Positions 8,365-17,419 of a stretch of 64,000 nt of DNA are shown here, one piece after another. Each line of letters opens with the position of its first letter. Position 1 is the stretch's first letter. Below the pieces are notes generated by a model that saw nothing but the letters and a program-made list of their open reading frames with translations, searched no databases and was not told the origin of the DNA. Made by a program: the position numbers and the translations under genes. Source of the DNA: Aliirhizobium wenxiniae (lineage in GTDB: Bacteria > Pseudomonadota > Alphaproteobacteria > Rhizobiales > Rhizobiaceae); NCBI RefSeq assembly GCF_014201355.1, contig NZ_JACHEG010000003.1:419966-483965 (forward strand), given 5' to 3'.

Positions 8365-9951
8365 GTGGACGAGTTACTAAGACCAAGATTGCTTTGGTGC
8401 TTTGGGTTGTTGGTCGTCCTTGTTTCCGTCTCGCTCGGATTGCTCCATCCCGCAGCGCCTCAGTTGGTGTTTCCCGCGATCATCATGGGCTTTGTGCTGT
8501 GGTGCACAGCGATCAGACGCCATTTGCTGTTTTCGACGGTCGGCTGCGTCGTGTTGCTTTTAATGGTCCAGGTCGCTTTACCGGGCAGTGTCGGGTTAGG
8601 CGAGACACTCGTGACCACGATCCTTTTTGCGAGCATTGCCGTTGCTTTCGCGTACATCCGTGCAAATGGTCTGGCAGCTACTGACAGAGCGTGCGAAATC
8701 GCGGAAAGGATGGAGTCGCAAGCTCGATCCTACGCAGATGAAATCGCCAGGAGCGAGGTGAGATACGCGACACTGTTCTCCGACATGAACCACGCCCACG
8801 CCGAGCAGGACATCAGCGAAGCCAAGAGGATGATTGATGAGGCCAAGACTAACGGGGCTACGAGCTTCGAGCGGCTGGCCGCCGAGAATCCCGAATTCAT
8901 CGATCGATGCCTGGCAGCGGTCAAGGTCAATCGCGTGAACGACGCTCTTCTTAACATGATGGGATATGCCGATCATGCCGAGCTGGTCGCGAAGCCGCCG
9001 ACGGAAAACGCCGTGGACTCACGTCGCGTCATGCAGGAGCAATTGCATGCGATGTTTGACGGTCGTCATCATTTCGCGTCAACGGCAACCCTGATCGGGA
9101 AGGACAACCGGAAGGTCACTGTAGCTGTCGGAGTAAATGTGCCTGACGACTGGTCCGTTTCGCTCTCCACCCATATCGACATTACCGAACAGCTCCGGGA
9201 TCGCGAGGCGATCCTGTCCGCCCGCGAGGACCTCGCTCGAGCTAGCCGGGCGTTGGCAGTCGGCGCGATATCCACGACGTTGTCGCACGAACTCAATCAG
9301 CCTCTGCTGGCGATAGGTCTCGGGACAAAGAGTGCTGAGCGTTGGCTGGAAAGGACCCCGCCACGACTTGAGGAGGTGGCCCGCTCCCTGGAAGGCATCC
9401 GTCTCAACGCCGACAGGATGAGCGCGATCATCCGGAACACCCGAGACAAGCTTGTGAAGGGTGCCAAGGAACTCAGCCGTGTCGACCTCAGGCAACTCCT
9501 TACGGAAACGAGCTACGTCCTTGAAGGTGATCTCGCTGCCCGTCGCTCGCGAATGCAGCTCTCGCTCGATGACGACGCCATCGAAGTCATGGCCGACAGG
9601 ACCGATATCCAACAGGTTTTCATCAACCTGATCACCAACGCCGCCGACGCGATGGCGCAGGTTGAATGCGAGCGCATCGTCACCATCGCATCCCATCGGT
9701 CCACTGAACAGAGGCTCACCATCGAGGTCAGCGACAACGGGCCGGGTATATCAGACGAAAACCTCAAGCTTGTCTTCCAGCCGTTTTTCTCCACGAAGTC
9801 GGGCGGTATGGGCATGGGTTTGCAGATCTGCCGCTCCATCATCGAAAGCTTCGGCGGCACGCTGAATGTCAGGAACAACCAAGGGCGCGGGGCGACATTT
9901 ATTATCTCTCTTCCCCTGCCGCCGGCTTCGGATACCGGGCAAGCGCCGTAG
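8365..9951 (+). CDS. Membrane sensor histidine kinase (HELNQP type) with PAS-like domain
   Basis: 528 residues. Four probable membrane segments lie within residues 8-98. A cytoplasmic PAS-like sensor domain follows at about 128-280, with DMNHAHAEQDISEAKRM and VNDALLNMMGY. A HisKA helix carries SHELNQP with His308. The HATPase domain shows FINLITNAADAM, DNGPGI and GMGMGLQICRS. The start is GTG at 8365; it is the first possible start after an in-frame stop, and GGAGA lies just upstream. No response regulator is adjacent, so this is an orphan kinase. The PAS-like domain is shared with the kinase at 24067-26466, which indicates paralogy. It is divergent from an alpha/beta hydrolase. Confidence 0.88.
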   Translation: MDELLRPRLLWCFGLLVVLVSVSLGLLHPAAPQLVFPAIIMGFVLWCTAIRRHLLFSTVGCVVLLLMVQVALPGSVGLGETLVTTILFASIAVAFAYIRANGLAATDRACEIAERMESQARSYADEIARSEVRYATLFSDMNHAHAEQDISEAKRMIDEAKTNGATSFERLAAENPEFIDRCLAAVKVNRVNDALLNMMGYADHAELVAKPPTENAVDSRRVMQEQLHAMFDGRHHFASTATLIGKDNRKVTVAVGVNVPDDWSVSLSTHIDITEQLRDREAILSAREDLARASRALAVGAISTTLSHELNQPLLAIGLGTKSAERWLERTPPRLEEVARSLEGIRLNADRMSAIIRNTRDKLVKGAKELSRVDLRQLLTETSYVLEGDLAARRSRMQLSLDDDAIEVMADRTDIQQVFINLITNAADAMAQVECERIVTIASHRSTEQRLTIEVSDNGPGISDENLKLVFQPFFSTKSGGMGMGLQICRSIIESFGGTLNVRNNQGRGATFIISLPLPPASDTGQAP

Positions 9952-10080
9952 CATGCGACTAGGTGATCGACGAGCTGTCCCTTCTGGCTGACCCGCCGAT
10001 TTCAACCGTTCACCAGCGAATGTTGGATTTGGCGAGGTCGAGGACCTCGTCCCCCCGGCCGCTCCACCAGGACCTACGCC

Positions 10081-10272
10081 TTAGTCCATTCTGCCGGATG
10101 CCATCGGATCGCTGGCAGGAAAGGTTTCCATCAGCGCTTCGTCGAGTAATTCGTCCGGGTTCGATCTCCGCCTCTGTGGAAGCAAGAGTTCGATATCGGC
10201 GAACTCCGGCAGGCTTTCAGCACCGTCCCTGACTTGTACGGTCTGTTGTTCGAGTCCGCTGTGCATGTTCAT
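10081..10272 (-). CDS. Small conserved rhizobial protein with ETFPASDP motif
   Basis: 63 residues. The C-terminal part LLDEALMETFPASDPMA contains the ETFPASDP signature found in many short alphaproteobacterial proteins of unknown function. The N-terminus is hydrophilic and there is no signal peptide or membrane segment. A GGAG sequence precedes the ATG; a second ATG two codons later is also possible. The gene stands alone, with about 130 bp of non-coding sequence on each side. The motif supports a real gene, but no function can be given. Confidence 0.65.
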   Translation of the reverse strand: MNMHSGLEQQTVQVRDGAESLPEFADIELLLPQRRRSNPDELLDEALMETFPASDPMASGRMD

Positions 10273-10410
10273 ACGCTCCGTTGATCTTTCACAACTAGAG
10301 CGCGGTCAGAACGGCACTTCTTGGATGATCCAGTCCTGTTTTCGCATCGGCGGGGCGCATCCCTTCCCCACCAAACGTCAAGGACCACAACGGGACTAAA
10401 CGCATTCGGC

Positions 10411-11307
10411 CTAATCCCAGGCCACCTCTCTGACCAAATCGACCAAAGCCCGCAGCTTGGCAGGTATGTGCCGCCTGCCAGGATAATAGAGACAGAGCCC
10501 CGGGTAAGGGGAAAGCCAGTCCTCAAGCACCTCGATCAGCGTATTATTGGCGAGATCCGGACCGACCTGCCAAGAATTGAGATAGGCAAGCCCGGCCCCT
10601 TCCCTTGCGGCTCGTAACATCAGGTCGCTCTCGTCAAGTGTGAGCAGTCCAGGCACATTCATGGTGAAGGTCTCGCCGTGCCGCTCGAACTCCCAGTGAT
10701 AGACGGAGCCGCTCGCCATGCGCCCGCGAATGCAATCGTGGTCCATGAGATCAGCTGGCACACTCGGCCTGCCAAAGCGCTCGAAATAGCGGGGAGAACC
10801 GACGATCACGGGGCGAACGGAGCGGCTGATCGGCAGGATGACCATATCCGAGGGCACTGCCTCGCGAATGCGAATACCTGCGTCGAAACCCTGCGCATTG
10901 ATATCGACAAGCGCGCCCTCTGTGACAATTTCAACCGCCATTTGTGGATAACGCCGCTTGTATTCCAGCAAGACCGGGTTCAGGACCATGCGCGCCGCAC
11001 CGACAGAGGTATTGATACGCAGGGTGCCACTCGGCTCGGTGCGATGCTCATCCGCCAGGTCAACTGCCTTGCGGATTGCCGCCAAGGCAGGCGTGATTTC
11101 CGCTACGAACTGCTCACCAGCGGAGGACAGAACAACGCTACGCGTCGTTCGGTTGAAGAGCCTAACACCGATGCGGGCTTCGAGGACGGCGATCTGCTGG
11201 CTGAGCGCCGAGGATGATATGTCGAGTTCACGGGCCGCTGCACGGAATCCCCCATGTACAGAGACAGCAACAACAGCTTCAAGTTCCGCCAACGTACCGC
11301 GCAGCAC
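10411..11307 (-). CDS. LysR-family transcriptional regulator
   Basis: 298 residues. The N-terminal helix-turn-helix is clear (GGFRAAARELDISSSALSQQI, then LEARIGVRLFNRTTRSV). The effector domain has the usual LRIN start and a GLAYLNSW segment near the C-terminus. I chose GTG at 11307 (protein starting MLRGTLAELEAV) because AAGGA lies upstream and the family begins there; a TTG at 11346 would give 311 residues. It is divergent from the aldehyde dehydrogenase at 11404 across about 96 bp, the standard arrangement for a LysR regulator and its target, so it probably controls that gene. Confidence 0.9.
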   Translation of the reverse strand: MLRGTLAELEAVVAVSVHGGFRAAARELDISSSALSQQIAVLEARIGVRLFNRTTRSVVLSSAGEQFVAEITPALAAIRKAVDLADEHRTEPSGTLRINTSVGAARMVLNPVLLEYKRRYPQMAVEIVTEGALVDINAQGFDAGIRIREAVPSDMVILPISRSVRPVIVGSPRYFERFGRPSVPADLMDHDCIRGRMASGSVYHWEFERHGETFTMNVPGLLTLDESDLMLRAAREGAGLAYLNSWQVGPDLANNTLIEVLEDWLSPYPGLCLYYPGRRHIPAKLRALVDLVREVAWD

Positions 11308-11403
11308 TGTCCGTATTTCCTTATCATATCGTCCTTCATTGACCAACTTATCAGATCAATTGAAGATTGCCAGATTAGGCGCATCGCTTTGAAGGAGAAG
11401 AAG

Positions 11404-12819
11404 ATGCGTATTATCGACAAGATCTACATCGACGGCCAGTTCACCACGCCACATGGCGAGGAGACTGCCGACCTCTACAATCCCTCGACGGAAGAGAAGA
11501 TCGGCACGGTGCGTCTCGGAGACCTCGAGGATGCCCGCACCGCAATCGCTGCGGCAAAGCGTGCTTTTCCGGCCTTCTCCCGCGTCACCAGGGAAGATCG
11601 CATGGGGATGCTAGAACGTCTCAGTGATGCAGTAATGGCGCGAGACTCCGAACTGACCGATGCGATGGCAACCGAATATGGAGCGCCACAATATTTCACC
11701 AGCTTTGCCGTATCGCATGCGGCCTCCAGCTTTAGGCATATGGCGGAGGTCCTTAGGGACTACGACTTCACACAGCGTATCGGGCGGGCCGAGGTCAAGA
11801 TGCAGCCGATCGGAGTGACAGCCGCGATAACGCCCTGGAACAGCAATTACGGTTTTATCTGCGCGAAACTCGCAACCGCAATCGCGGCGGGCACGACAAT
11901 CGTAATTAAGCCGAGCGAGATGAGCGCGATTCAGACTCAGTTGCTCACAGAATGCCTGCATGAGGCAGGCTTGCCAAAAGGTGTCTTCAATATCGTCAAT
12001 GGCCGCGGCGATCTTGTCGGAGCGGAATTCAGCCGGCACCCGGACATTGCAAAGGTGTCGTTTACCGGCTCGACGGCAGTGGGAAAACAGATCTTGCGCA
12101 CCGGTGCGGAAACGCTGAAGCGGGTAACGCTGGAACTTGGCGGCAAGGGACCGAACGTCATACTCGATGACGCGGAGCTCGACGTGGCAATCCCCGCAGT
12201 CTTGCGAGTTGGACTGATGAACAGTGGCCAGGCATGCATTGCCGGCACCCGCATTCTTGTGTCTGAAGCAAGAAAGGCAGAAGTAGTCGATAGACTGCGG
12301 GCTGAGATTGCAACTTTCAAGCCAGGAGCGCCATCCGACCCGACCGTAATGATCGGCCCGATGGTCAGCCAGAAACAGTATGATCGGGTGCAGTCTTATA
12401 TCAAACTCGGCCTCGATGAAGGGGCAGAACTCATCGCCGGCGGCCCCGGCCGCCCACAAGGCATCAGCCACGGCTGGTTTTCGCAGCCCACTGTTTTCGC
12501 CAATGTCACGAACGACATGCGGATCGCACGCGAAGAGATTTTCGGCCCCGTGCTGTCCCTCCTTACCTATAGGGATGAGGAGGACGCGATCCGTATCGCA
12601 AATGACACTAGCTATGGGCTTCAGGCCTACCTGCACGGCAAGGATATCAAGCGGATGCAGGTGCTTGCGGATAGCTTGGATTGCGGCCGCGTCGTCATCA
12701 ATGCCGCACCCCACGAGCCGTTGGCCCCATTTGGCGGCATGAAGCAATCTGGTATCGGCCGCGAATTCGGTCCATTCGGACTAGAAGCCTTTTTGGAGCC
12801 GAAGGCGATCTTAGCGTAG
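11404..12819 (+). CDS. NAD(P)-dependent aldehyde dehydrogenase
   Basis: 471 residues, full length for the ALDH superfamily. It shows ITPWNSNYGFICAK, FTGSTAVGKQI, the glutamate motif LELGGKGPN and the catalytic Cys278 in NSGQACIAG. EEIFGPVLS and PFGGMKQSGIGRE complete the family pattern. It oxidises an aldehyde to the acid; the aldehyde cannot be named from sequence. AAGGAGAAG immediately precedes the ATG at 11404. It is divergent from a LysR regulator that probably controls it. No terminator was seen after it. Confidence 0.92.
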   Translation: MRIIDKIYIDGQFTTPHGEETADLYNPSTEEKIGTVRLGDLEDARTAIAAAKRAFPAFSRVTREDRMGMLERLSDAVMARDSELTDAMATEYGAPQYFTSFAVSHAASSFRHMAEVLRDYDFTQRIGRAEVKMQPIGVTAAITPWNSNYGFICAKLATAIAAGTTIVIKPSEMSAIQTQLLTECLHEAGLPKGVFNIVNGRGDLVGAEFSRHPDIAKVSFTGSTAVGKQILRTGAETLKRVTLELGGKGPNVILDDAELDVAIPAVLRVGLMNSGQACIAGTRILVSEARKAEVVDRLRAEIATFKPGAPSDPTVMIGPMVSQKQYDRVQSYIKLGLDEGAELIAGGPGRPQGISHGWFSQPTVFANVTNDMRIAREEIFGPVLSLLTYRDEEDAIRIANDTSYGLQAYLHGKDIKRMQVLADSLDCGRVVINAAPHEPLAPFGGMKQSGIGREFGPFGLEAFLEPKAILA

Positions 12820-13097
12820 GCGTTTGATCCCGACCTTTAATGTTGCTCCCCCGGCAGCGCAATCCGGTGGAGCGTCTCCTTAATGGCATCAAACCGATGA
12901 GCTGTCTGGCGACACGATATGGCTAGGTGGTGATGACCACCTTCCAGGCTGCAAACCTGTGGCGACGAGGATCTGCATCGCTTCAGCCAATGAGCCCCCC
13001 CGGCTTGGCAATGAAGCCAGCATTTTACAAGAATTGGCGAGCGGCTACGGGCACCTTTCATCCAAGTCAACGGCCGTAATAGGACAACAGGCTGGAA
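12820..13097. other. Intergenic stretch without a recognisable gene
   Basis: About 280 bp between the aldehyde dehydrogenase stop and the terminator of the MocR-type regulator. Short reading frames occur on both strands but give low-complexity, arginine-rich shadows and no recognisable protein. A degraded gene remnant is possible but not demonstrable by eye. Confidence 0.4.
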
Positions 13098-13121
13098 AAC
13101 GCCCGTTCCGGTACGGGCGTT
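13098..13121 (-). terminator. Rho-independent terminator of the MocR-type regulator
   Basis: AACGCCCGT and ACGGGCGTT form a perfect 9-bp stem with a 6-base loop. Read on the minus strand, the stem ends in a short T-run (GTTTTCC). It is 14 bp beyond the stop of the regulator gene. Confidence 0.8.
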
Positions 13122-13134
13122 CCACTTCAAGCCA

Positions 13135-14514
13135 TTAGCCCATCCAACCTGCCTCAGAAAGCGACTGAGCCATAAAAAGAAGCCCGGCCTGTAACTGCTC
13201 GCGCTGGATCATGCCGCCAAGGCATACTCTCATATGCTCATCGGGTTTTCCCAAAACCGTGAAGGCATCGGAAGGCATCAAGCCCACATGTCGTCCCGCC
13301 ATTCGTCCCATCAGCTCTGCCCTGCTCGCCCCCTTCGGCAGCTTCAGCCATACATTGAACGCTTCCGGCTCACCCTTGATATCCAGTCCTGAAAGAGTAT
13401 CCACGGCAATCTTGTGACGGAAAGCGCTTTCCACTCGGACGAAATGCCGGATGGCGTCAGCGGTACCATCCTCGATCCATCTTGTTGCGAGCGCCATGCA
13501 GATCGGCGATGGCATAACCGCACTGGCCCGCATTGCCTGGGCGAGAGAATATGCAGCTCTGGCGTTGGGGGAAACGGTGTAGGCAAGGCGCAAGCCTGCG
13601 CCAAGACATTTGGCCAAGCCCCCAATATGCCAGGTGAGGTCGGGAGCAAGCGTAGCGAACGGCACGGGCGCGACTGCAGGAATGAAGCCATACGCGTCAT
13701 CCTCAATCAACGGCAGCCTGTGTCGCAAGAGAACTTCGGCGATCTCCATTCGCCGCTCGCGTGGAATGGTCAGCGTGGTGGGGTTTTGGACCGTAGGATT
13801 GAGATACAGAGCCTTCGGCTGGTGCAAATGGATAGCTGCATCAAGCGCATCGGGGAGGATGCCGGAAGCGTCCATCGGAATTCCCACGAGCTGCAACCCC
13901 ATGCGCGCTGCAATCGCTCGCAGTCCTGGATATGTCACGGCTTCACACAGGATGACATCGCCGGGTCGGGTCATCGTCGAAAGAAGCGCCGTCATCGTCG
14001 CATGTGCCCCCGGCGTGATCGCGATCCGCTCGAGACTTGGTACCATGCCTCTTTTCGAAAGCCATGAAGACGCAGCGGCCTTATCCTGATCTCCACCCGT
14101 CGTCGACTGGTAGCGGAGAAGGGAGATGAGGTTGGCTGAAACAGTCTGCAGCCCGTCCTGCATTCTCGCCACAAGATCCGGATCCTGTGGCTCGGGAGGC
14201 ATATTCATCGACAGATCCTCGTCTCCGGCTCGACGCGGATCGATACGATGTTCCTCCTTCGGGCGGCCAAGCGCAAAGGTACCTCTTCCGACATGGCTCT
14301 CCACGAGGCGCCGTGAATGCGCCTCGGTATAGGCGCGACTGACTGTCGTAAAGTCGATCCCAAGACGTTCTGCGAGCCTGCGCTGCGGTGGCAATCGATC
14401 ACCTGCGGCGATATCGCCTCTCTTGATCGCCATCTCGATCGCATCCGCGATCTGGAGATAACGAGGCTTGCCGTCAGGGCGGAGTTCCGGGAGCCATTTC
14501 AACATTTCACACAA
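13135..14514 (-). CDS. MocR-type (GntR/aminotransferase) transcriptional regulator
   Basis: 459 residues. The N-terminal GntR winged helix is clear (YLQIADAIEMAIKRGDI ... LPPQRRLAERLGIDFTTVSRAY). A fold-type I aminotransferase-like domain follows, with ITPGAHATMTALL, YLNPTVQNPTT, EDDAYGFI and the PLP-lysine region GGLAKCLGAGLRLAY. MocR proteins use PLP as effector-binding cofactor and usually act on the divergent neighbour. Here that neighbour is the Nit1C operon, across a 253-bp region with ATTGTATG repeats. The gene ends at its own terminator. The ATG at 14505 (MLKWLPEL) is an alternative start. Control of Nit1C is inferred from position. Confidence 0.9.
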   Translation of the reverse strand: MCEMLKWLPELRPDGKPRYLQIADAIEMAIKRGDIAAGDRLPPQRRLAERLGIDFTTVSRAYTEAHSRRLVESHVGRGTFALGRPKEEHRIDPRRAGDEDLSMNMPPEPQDPDLVARMQDGLQTVSANLISLLRYQSTTGGDQDKAAASSWLSKRGMVPSLERIAITPGAHATMTALLSTMTRPGDVILCEAVTYPGLRAIAARMGLQLVGIPMDASGILPDALDAAIHLHQPKALYLNPTVQNPTTLTIPRERRMEIAEVLLRHRLPLIEDDAYGFIPAVAPVPFATLAPDLTWHIGGLAKCLGAGLRLAYTVSPNARAAYSLAQAMRASAVMPSPICMALATRWIEDGTADAIRHFVRVESAFRHKIAVDTLSGLDIKGEPEAFNVWLKLPKGASRAELMGRMAGRHVGLMPSDAFTVLGKPDEHMRVCLGGMIQREQLQAGLLFMAQSLSEAGWMG

Positions 14515-14537
14515 ATCCAGAAAGATAATTGTTTCGC

Positions 14538-14545
14538 ATTGTATG
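14538..14545. promoter_or_regulatory. ATTGTATG half-site near the MocR-type regulator start
   Basis: One copy of ATTGTATG, 24 bp upstream of the regulator start. The same octamer occurs as an inverted pair at 14681-14720. MocR proteins commonly bind repeated half-sites in the divergent promoter, so this copy may mediate autoregulation. This rests on sequence pattern only. Confidence 0.4.
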
Positions 14546-14680
14546 GACCACGATCCAGGTATTCAAGCCGTAAAAACATGAACTCGATCGGGTCATTATT
14601 TGTGCAAAGCAAGGGATTTCTTCGCCAGAAATTAGGCAATTCGCATCTTCATTATGCAAAATTGCGTTTCATCAAGAAAT

Positions 14681-14720
14681 AATTGTATGCATATTAAACT
14701 GCTTATTGATTCATACAATT
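14681..14720. promoter_or_regulatory. Inverted-repeat operator candidate upstream of Nit1C
   Basis: AATTGTATG (14681-14689) and CATACAATT (14712-14720) are perfect 9-bp inverted arms separated by 22 bp, so equivalent positions are about three helical turns apart. They lie 48-87 bp upstream of nitB in AT-rich DNA where the promoter should be. With the extra ATTGTATG at 14538 they form a three-half-site array between the MocR-type regulator and its presumed target operon. Confidence 0.55.
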
Positions 14721-14767
14721 TGGCTCGTATCGTTTCTGCATCAACCCCGCCGCAAGGAGATGCAGAC

Positions 14768-15250
14768 ATGCCTGAAGTAACGCAGCAGCCGCACAAGGAT
14801 GGTGACTTCTTTGTCGACTACGAGTCCAAGGTTTTCGAGGATGTTAAGGCCGATCCTGGTGAGAAGGCGCTCGTAACCTTCCACACGATGGCGTTCGAAG
14901 GCTCCATCGGGCTTGTGAACATTCTCAATGCCATTCGCCTGCAGCGGAAAGGCTACGAGACTTCGATCCTTCTTTACGGCCCGGGCGTGACACTGGGGAT
15001 CCAGCGCGGCTTCCCCAAGCTCGGCGATGAAGCCTTTCCGGGTCATCTGAACTTCAACAAGAACCTCGAGCGCTTCATGAAGGAAGGCGGCAAGGTCTAC
15101 GCATGTCGCTTCGCGCTGCAGGCTCTCTATGGGCATGGCGAACCGGCTCTGATCCCCGGCATCGTCCCTATCCTGCCTCAGGACGTGCTGGACTGCGTGC
15201 TTCTGCACAAGAAGGCCAACGCTCTGATCATCGACACATGGACCGTCTGA
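14768..15250 (+). CDS. nitB: MSMEG_0572/Sll0783-family nitrogen starvation protein (NitB)
   Basis: 160 residues. First gene of a Nit1C cluster. The sequence matches the MSMEG_0572/Sll0783 family: [48 protein letters not shown] and [14 protein letters not shown]. The fold resembles DsrE/peroxiredoxin-like small proteins, but the biochemical role is unknown. The start at 14768 is set by AAGGAG just upstream; longer in-frame starts in the promoter region are not credible. A strong hairpin lies between it and the nitrilase gene, which may set different expression levels. In studied bacteria the cluster is linked to growth on cyanide as a nitrogen source. Confidence 0.9.
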   Translation: MPEVTQQPHKDGDFFVDYESKVFEDVKADPGEKALVTFHTMAFEGSIGLVNILNAIRLQRKGYETSILLYGPGVTLGIQRGFPKLGDEAFPGHLNFNKNLERFMKEGGKVYACRFALQALYGHGEPALIPGIVPILPQDVLDCVLLHKKANALIIDTWTV

Positions 15251-15259
15251 TTTGACCTC

Positions 15260-15289
15260 GGCACCCCGTTCCGCAGCGAACGGGGTGCC
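15260..15289 (+). other. Perfect 12-bp intercistronic hairpin inside the Nit1C operon
   Basis: GGCACCCCGTTC and GAACGGGGTGCC form a 12-bp perfect stem with a 6-base loop, 9 bp after nitB and 29 bp before the nitrilase start. No T-run follows, so it is more likely an RNA stability or processing element (or weak attenuator) than a full terminator. Confidence 0.75.
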
Positions 15290-15318
15290 TCGTTCCAGGC
15301 AATGTGAAGGAGCCAGTG

Positions 15319-16308
15319 ATGCCCAAAACAGTGCGCGCCGCCGCCGTCCAGATCGCGCCCGACCTAACCTCGCGCGCCGGCACCGTCGAGCGGGTCCTGA
15401 ATGCGATCGCCGAAGCCGCCGACAAAGGCGCGGAGCTGATCGTATTTCCTGAAACATTCGTACCCTGGTACCCCTATTTCAGCTTCGTTCTGCCGCCCGT
15501 TCAGCAAGGCCCCGAGCACCTGCGGCTTTATGAGGAAGCCGTCACGGTGCCATCCGCGGAGACGCGCGCTGTCGCTGATGCCGCGCGTAAGCGCAATGCA
15601 GTTATCGTGCTCGGCGTGAATGAACGCGACCGCGGCTCCCTCTACAACACTCAACTGATCTTCGACGCGGATGGCAGCCTGAAACTCAAGCGCCGCAAGA
15701 TCACGCCGACCTATCACGAACGGATGATCTGGGGCCAAGGCGATGGCGCCGGCCTGAAGGTTGTCGACACCGCCGTCGGCCGCATGGGCGCACTGGCGTG
15801 TTGGGAGCACTACAATCCTCTGGCCCGCTATACATTGATGGCCCAGCATGAGGAAATTCACGCCTCTCATTTTCCAGGCTCACTGGTCGGTCCGATATTC
15901 GGCGAGCAGATCGAGGTGACGATGCGCCACCACGCGCTGGAAGCGGGCTGCTTCGTGGTCAATGCCACCGGCTGGCTGAGCGAGGAGCAGATCGCTTCCA
16001 TTCACCCGGATCCTGCCTTGCAGAAGGGACTGCGCGACGGTTGCATGACCTGCATCATCACGCCGGAAGGCCGCCATGTCGTACCGCCTCTGACATCGGG
16101 CGAAGGCATCCTGATCGGGGACCTGGATATGCGGCTCATTACCAAGCGCAAGCGGATGATGGATTCGGTCGGACACTATGCACGGCCGGAATTGCTACAC
16201 CTTGTCCATGACACAAGGCCCGCACGCGCACTCGAGCAGATCGGCCTTTCAGGCGATTTTTCCGACGCAGAGCAAGACAAGCCATTTGAGGAGGCTCAGG
16301 ATGCGTGA
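15319..16308 (+). CDS. nitC: Nit6803-family nitrilase (NitC)
   Basis: 329 residues, a full-length branch-1 carbon-nitrogen hydrolase. The catalytic triad is visible: Glu45 in [10 protein letters not shown], Lys127 in [13 protein letters not shown] and Cys161 in [13 protein letters not shown]. The family (Sll0784/Nit6803) hydrolyses nitriles to acid and ammonia, and in Nit1C organisms the enzyme is required for cyanide assimilation. The start at 15319 follows AAGGAG with a 6-base spacer; a GTG at 15304 is less likely. The gene overlaps the radical SAM gene by 8 bp, so translation is coupled. Whether its true substrate is cyanide or a cyanide-derived nitrile is not shown by sequence. Confidence 0.93.
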   Translation: MPKTVRAAAVQIAPDLTSRAGTVERVLNAIAEAADKGAELIVFPETFVPWYPYFSFVLPPVQQGPEHLRLYEEAVTVPSAETRAVADAARKRNAVIVLGVNERDRGSLYNTQLIFDADGSLKLKRRKITPTYHERMIWGQGDGAGLKVVDTAVGRMGALACWEHYNPLARYTLMAQHEEIHASHFPGSLVGPIFGEQIEVTMRHHALEAGCFVVNATGWLSEEQIASIHPDPALQKGLRDGCMTCIITPEGRHVVPPLTSGEGILIGDLDMRLITKRKRMMDSVGHYARPELLHLVHDTRPARALEQIGLSGDFSDAEQDKPFEEAQDA

Positions 16309-17419
16309 CCTACCATCGATAGATCCGGAACTCATCAACGATCTCCAGACACGAGGAATGCGTCTCGTCGATCCGCGTGTCGGCCATGAAAGCAGGCGCG
16401 GTGGCGCAGGCCCCTCGGACCATAAGGCAGTCAATTTCGGCGACACAACCGTCATGGTACCGGTACATACCGCTCCCGCATTCGACAGTCCCTATCTGGT
16501 GGAAGCGCCAGATGCCGACGGCCGTGCGCGCATCACGAAGGAAGGATCAGAGGTCGCCCGAATTCGATTTCCCAATCGGCCGCGATTTTACGATCTGACC
16601 ACGGCGGACGGCATCCCGTACAACAAGATCGCGGTTCTTCATTCGCGCGACGTTCTTGCCACGACCATTCTGCAGACCTGCATTCGTTATGAAAGCCGCA
16701 AGAAGACCTGTCAGTTCTGTTCGATCGGCCAAAGCCTTGCAGCCGGCCGGACTGTCGCGCACAAAACTCCCTCGCAACTGGCGGAGGTCGCAAAGGCGGC
16801 CGTCGAACTCGACGGCGTAAAGCATATGGTGATGACCACCGGCACGCCTGCGGGCAAGGACCGTGGTGCTGCCGTTTTGGCAGAGAGCGCGCGCGCGGTT
16901 AAGGCCGTCGTCGACCTGCCAATCCAGGTGCAATGCGAGCCTCCGGAAGACGATAGCTGGCACGAGCGGATGAAGGATGCGGGCGCAGACGCGCTGGGAA
17001 TGCATCTTGAAGCGGTAACACCCGAAGTCCGGGAACGGATCATGCCTGGCAAGGCCAGCGTTCCGCTTGAAAAGTATTTCTCCAGCTTCGAGGCCGCAGT
17101 GAAGGTGTTCGGGCGGGGCCAGGTCTCGACCTATATCCTCGCGGGCCTGGGCGATACGCGTGAAGCCATACTCGACATGTCCACACGACTGGTTGCAATG
17201 GGCGTCTACCCATTCGTCGTTCCGTTCGTACCGATCTCCGGAACGCCGCTCGAAAGTCACCCCGCACCGAAATCCGATTTCATGGCCTCCATCCTGGCTC
17301 CCTTGGCACAGATTGTCATCGATGGCGGACTGAAGGCCTCGGACATCAAGGCCGGTTGCGGAAAATGCGGTGCCTGCTCGGCACTGTCCACCTACGAAAA
17401 GCTGAGGATCCCGGCATGA
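16301..17419 (+). CDS. nitD: MSMEG_0568-family radical SAM protein (NitD)
   Basis: 372 residues, radical SAM TIM-barrel type. The iron-sulfur cysteines lie in [17 protein letters not shown], giving a CX9CX2C spacing instead of the usual CX3CX2C. A C-terminal cysteine group (GCGKCGACS) may bind a second cluster. [20 protein letters not shown] and [16 protein letters not shown] are typical of this family. The substrate is unknown. The ATG at 16301 has GAGGAGG in front, and its first codons overlap the nitrilase stop. The end overlaps the next gene as ATGA. It is always a core member of Nit1C clusters. Confidence 0.92.
   Translation: MRDLPSIDPELINDLQTRGMRLVDPRVGHESRRGGAGPSDHKAVNFGDTTVMVPVHTAPAFDSPYLVEAPDADGRARITKEGSEVARIRFPNRPRFYDLTTADGIPYNKIAVLHSRDVLATTILQTCIRYESRKKTCQFCSIGQSLAAGRTVAHKTPSQLAEVAKAAVELDGVKHMVMTTGTPAGKDRGAAVLAESARAVKAVVDLPIQVQCEPPEDDSWHERMKDAGADALGMHLEAVTPEVRERIMPGKASVPLEKYFSSFEAAVKVFGRGQVSTYILAGLGDTREAILDMSTRLVAMGVYPFVVPFVPISGTPLESHPAPKSDFMASILAPLAQIVIDGGLKASDIKAGCGKCGACSALSTYEKLRIPA

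Noticed and set aside
12820..13097. Possible transposase or gene remnant after the aldehyde dehydrogenase
   Set aside because: No inverted ends, target duplication or recognisable protein fragment could be seen.
14711..14740. Possible sigma-54 promoter (TGGC ... TGCA) upstream of nitB
   Set aside because: The distance between the GG and GC elements is several bases too long for a -24/-12 promoter.
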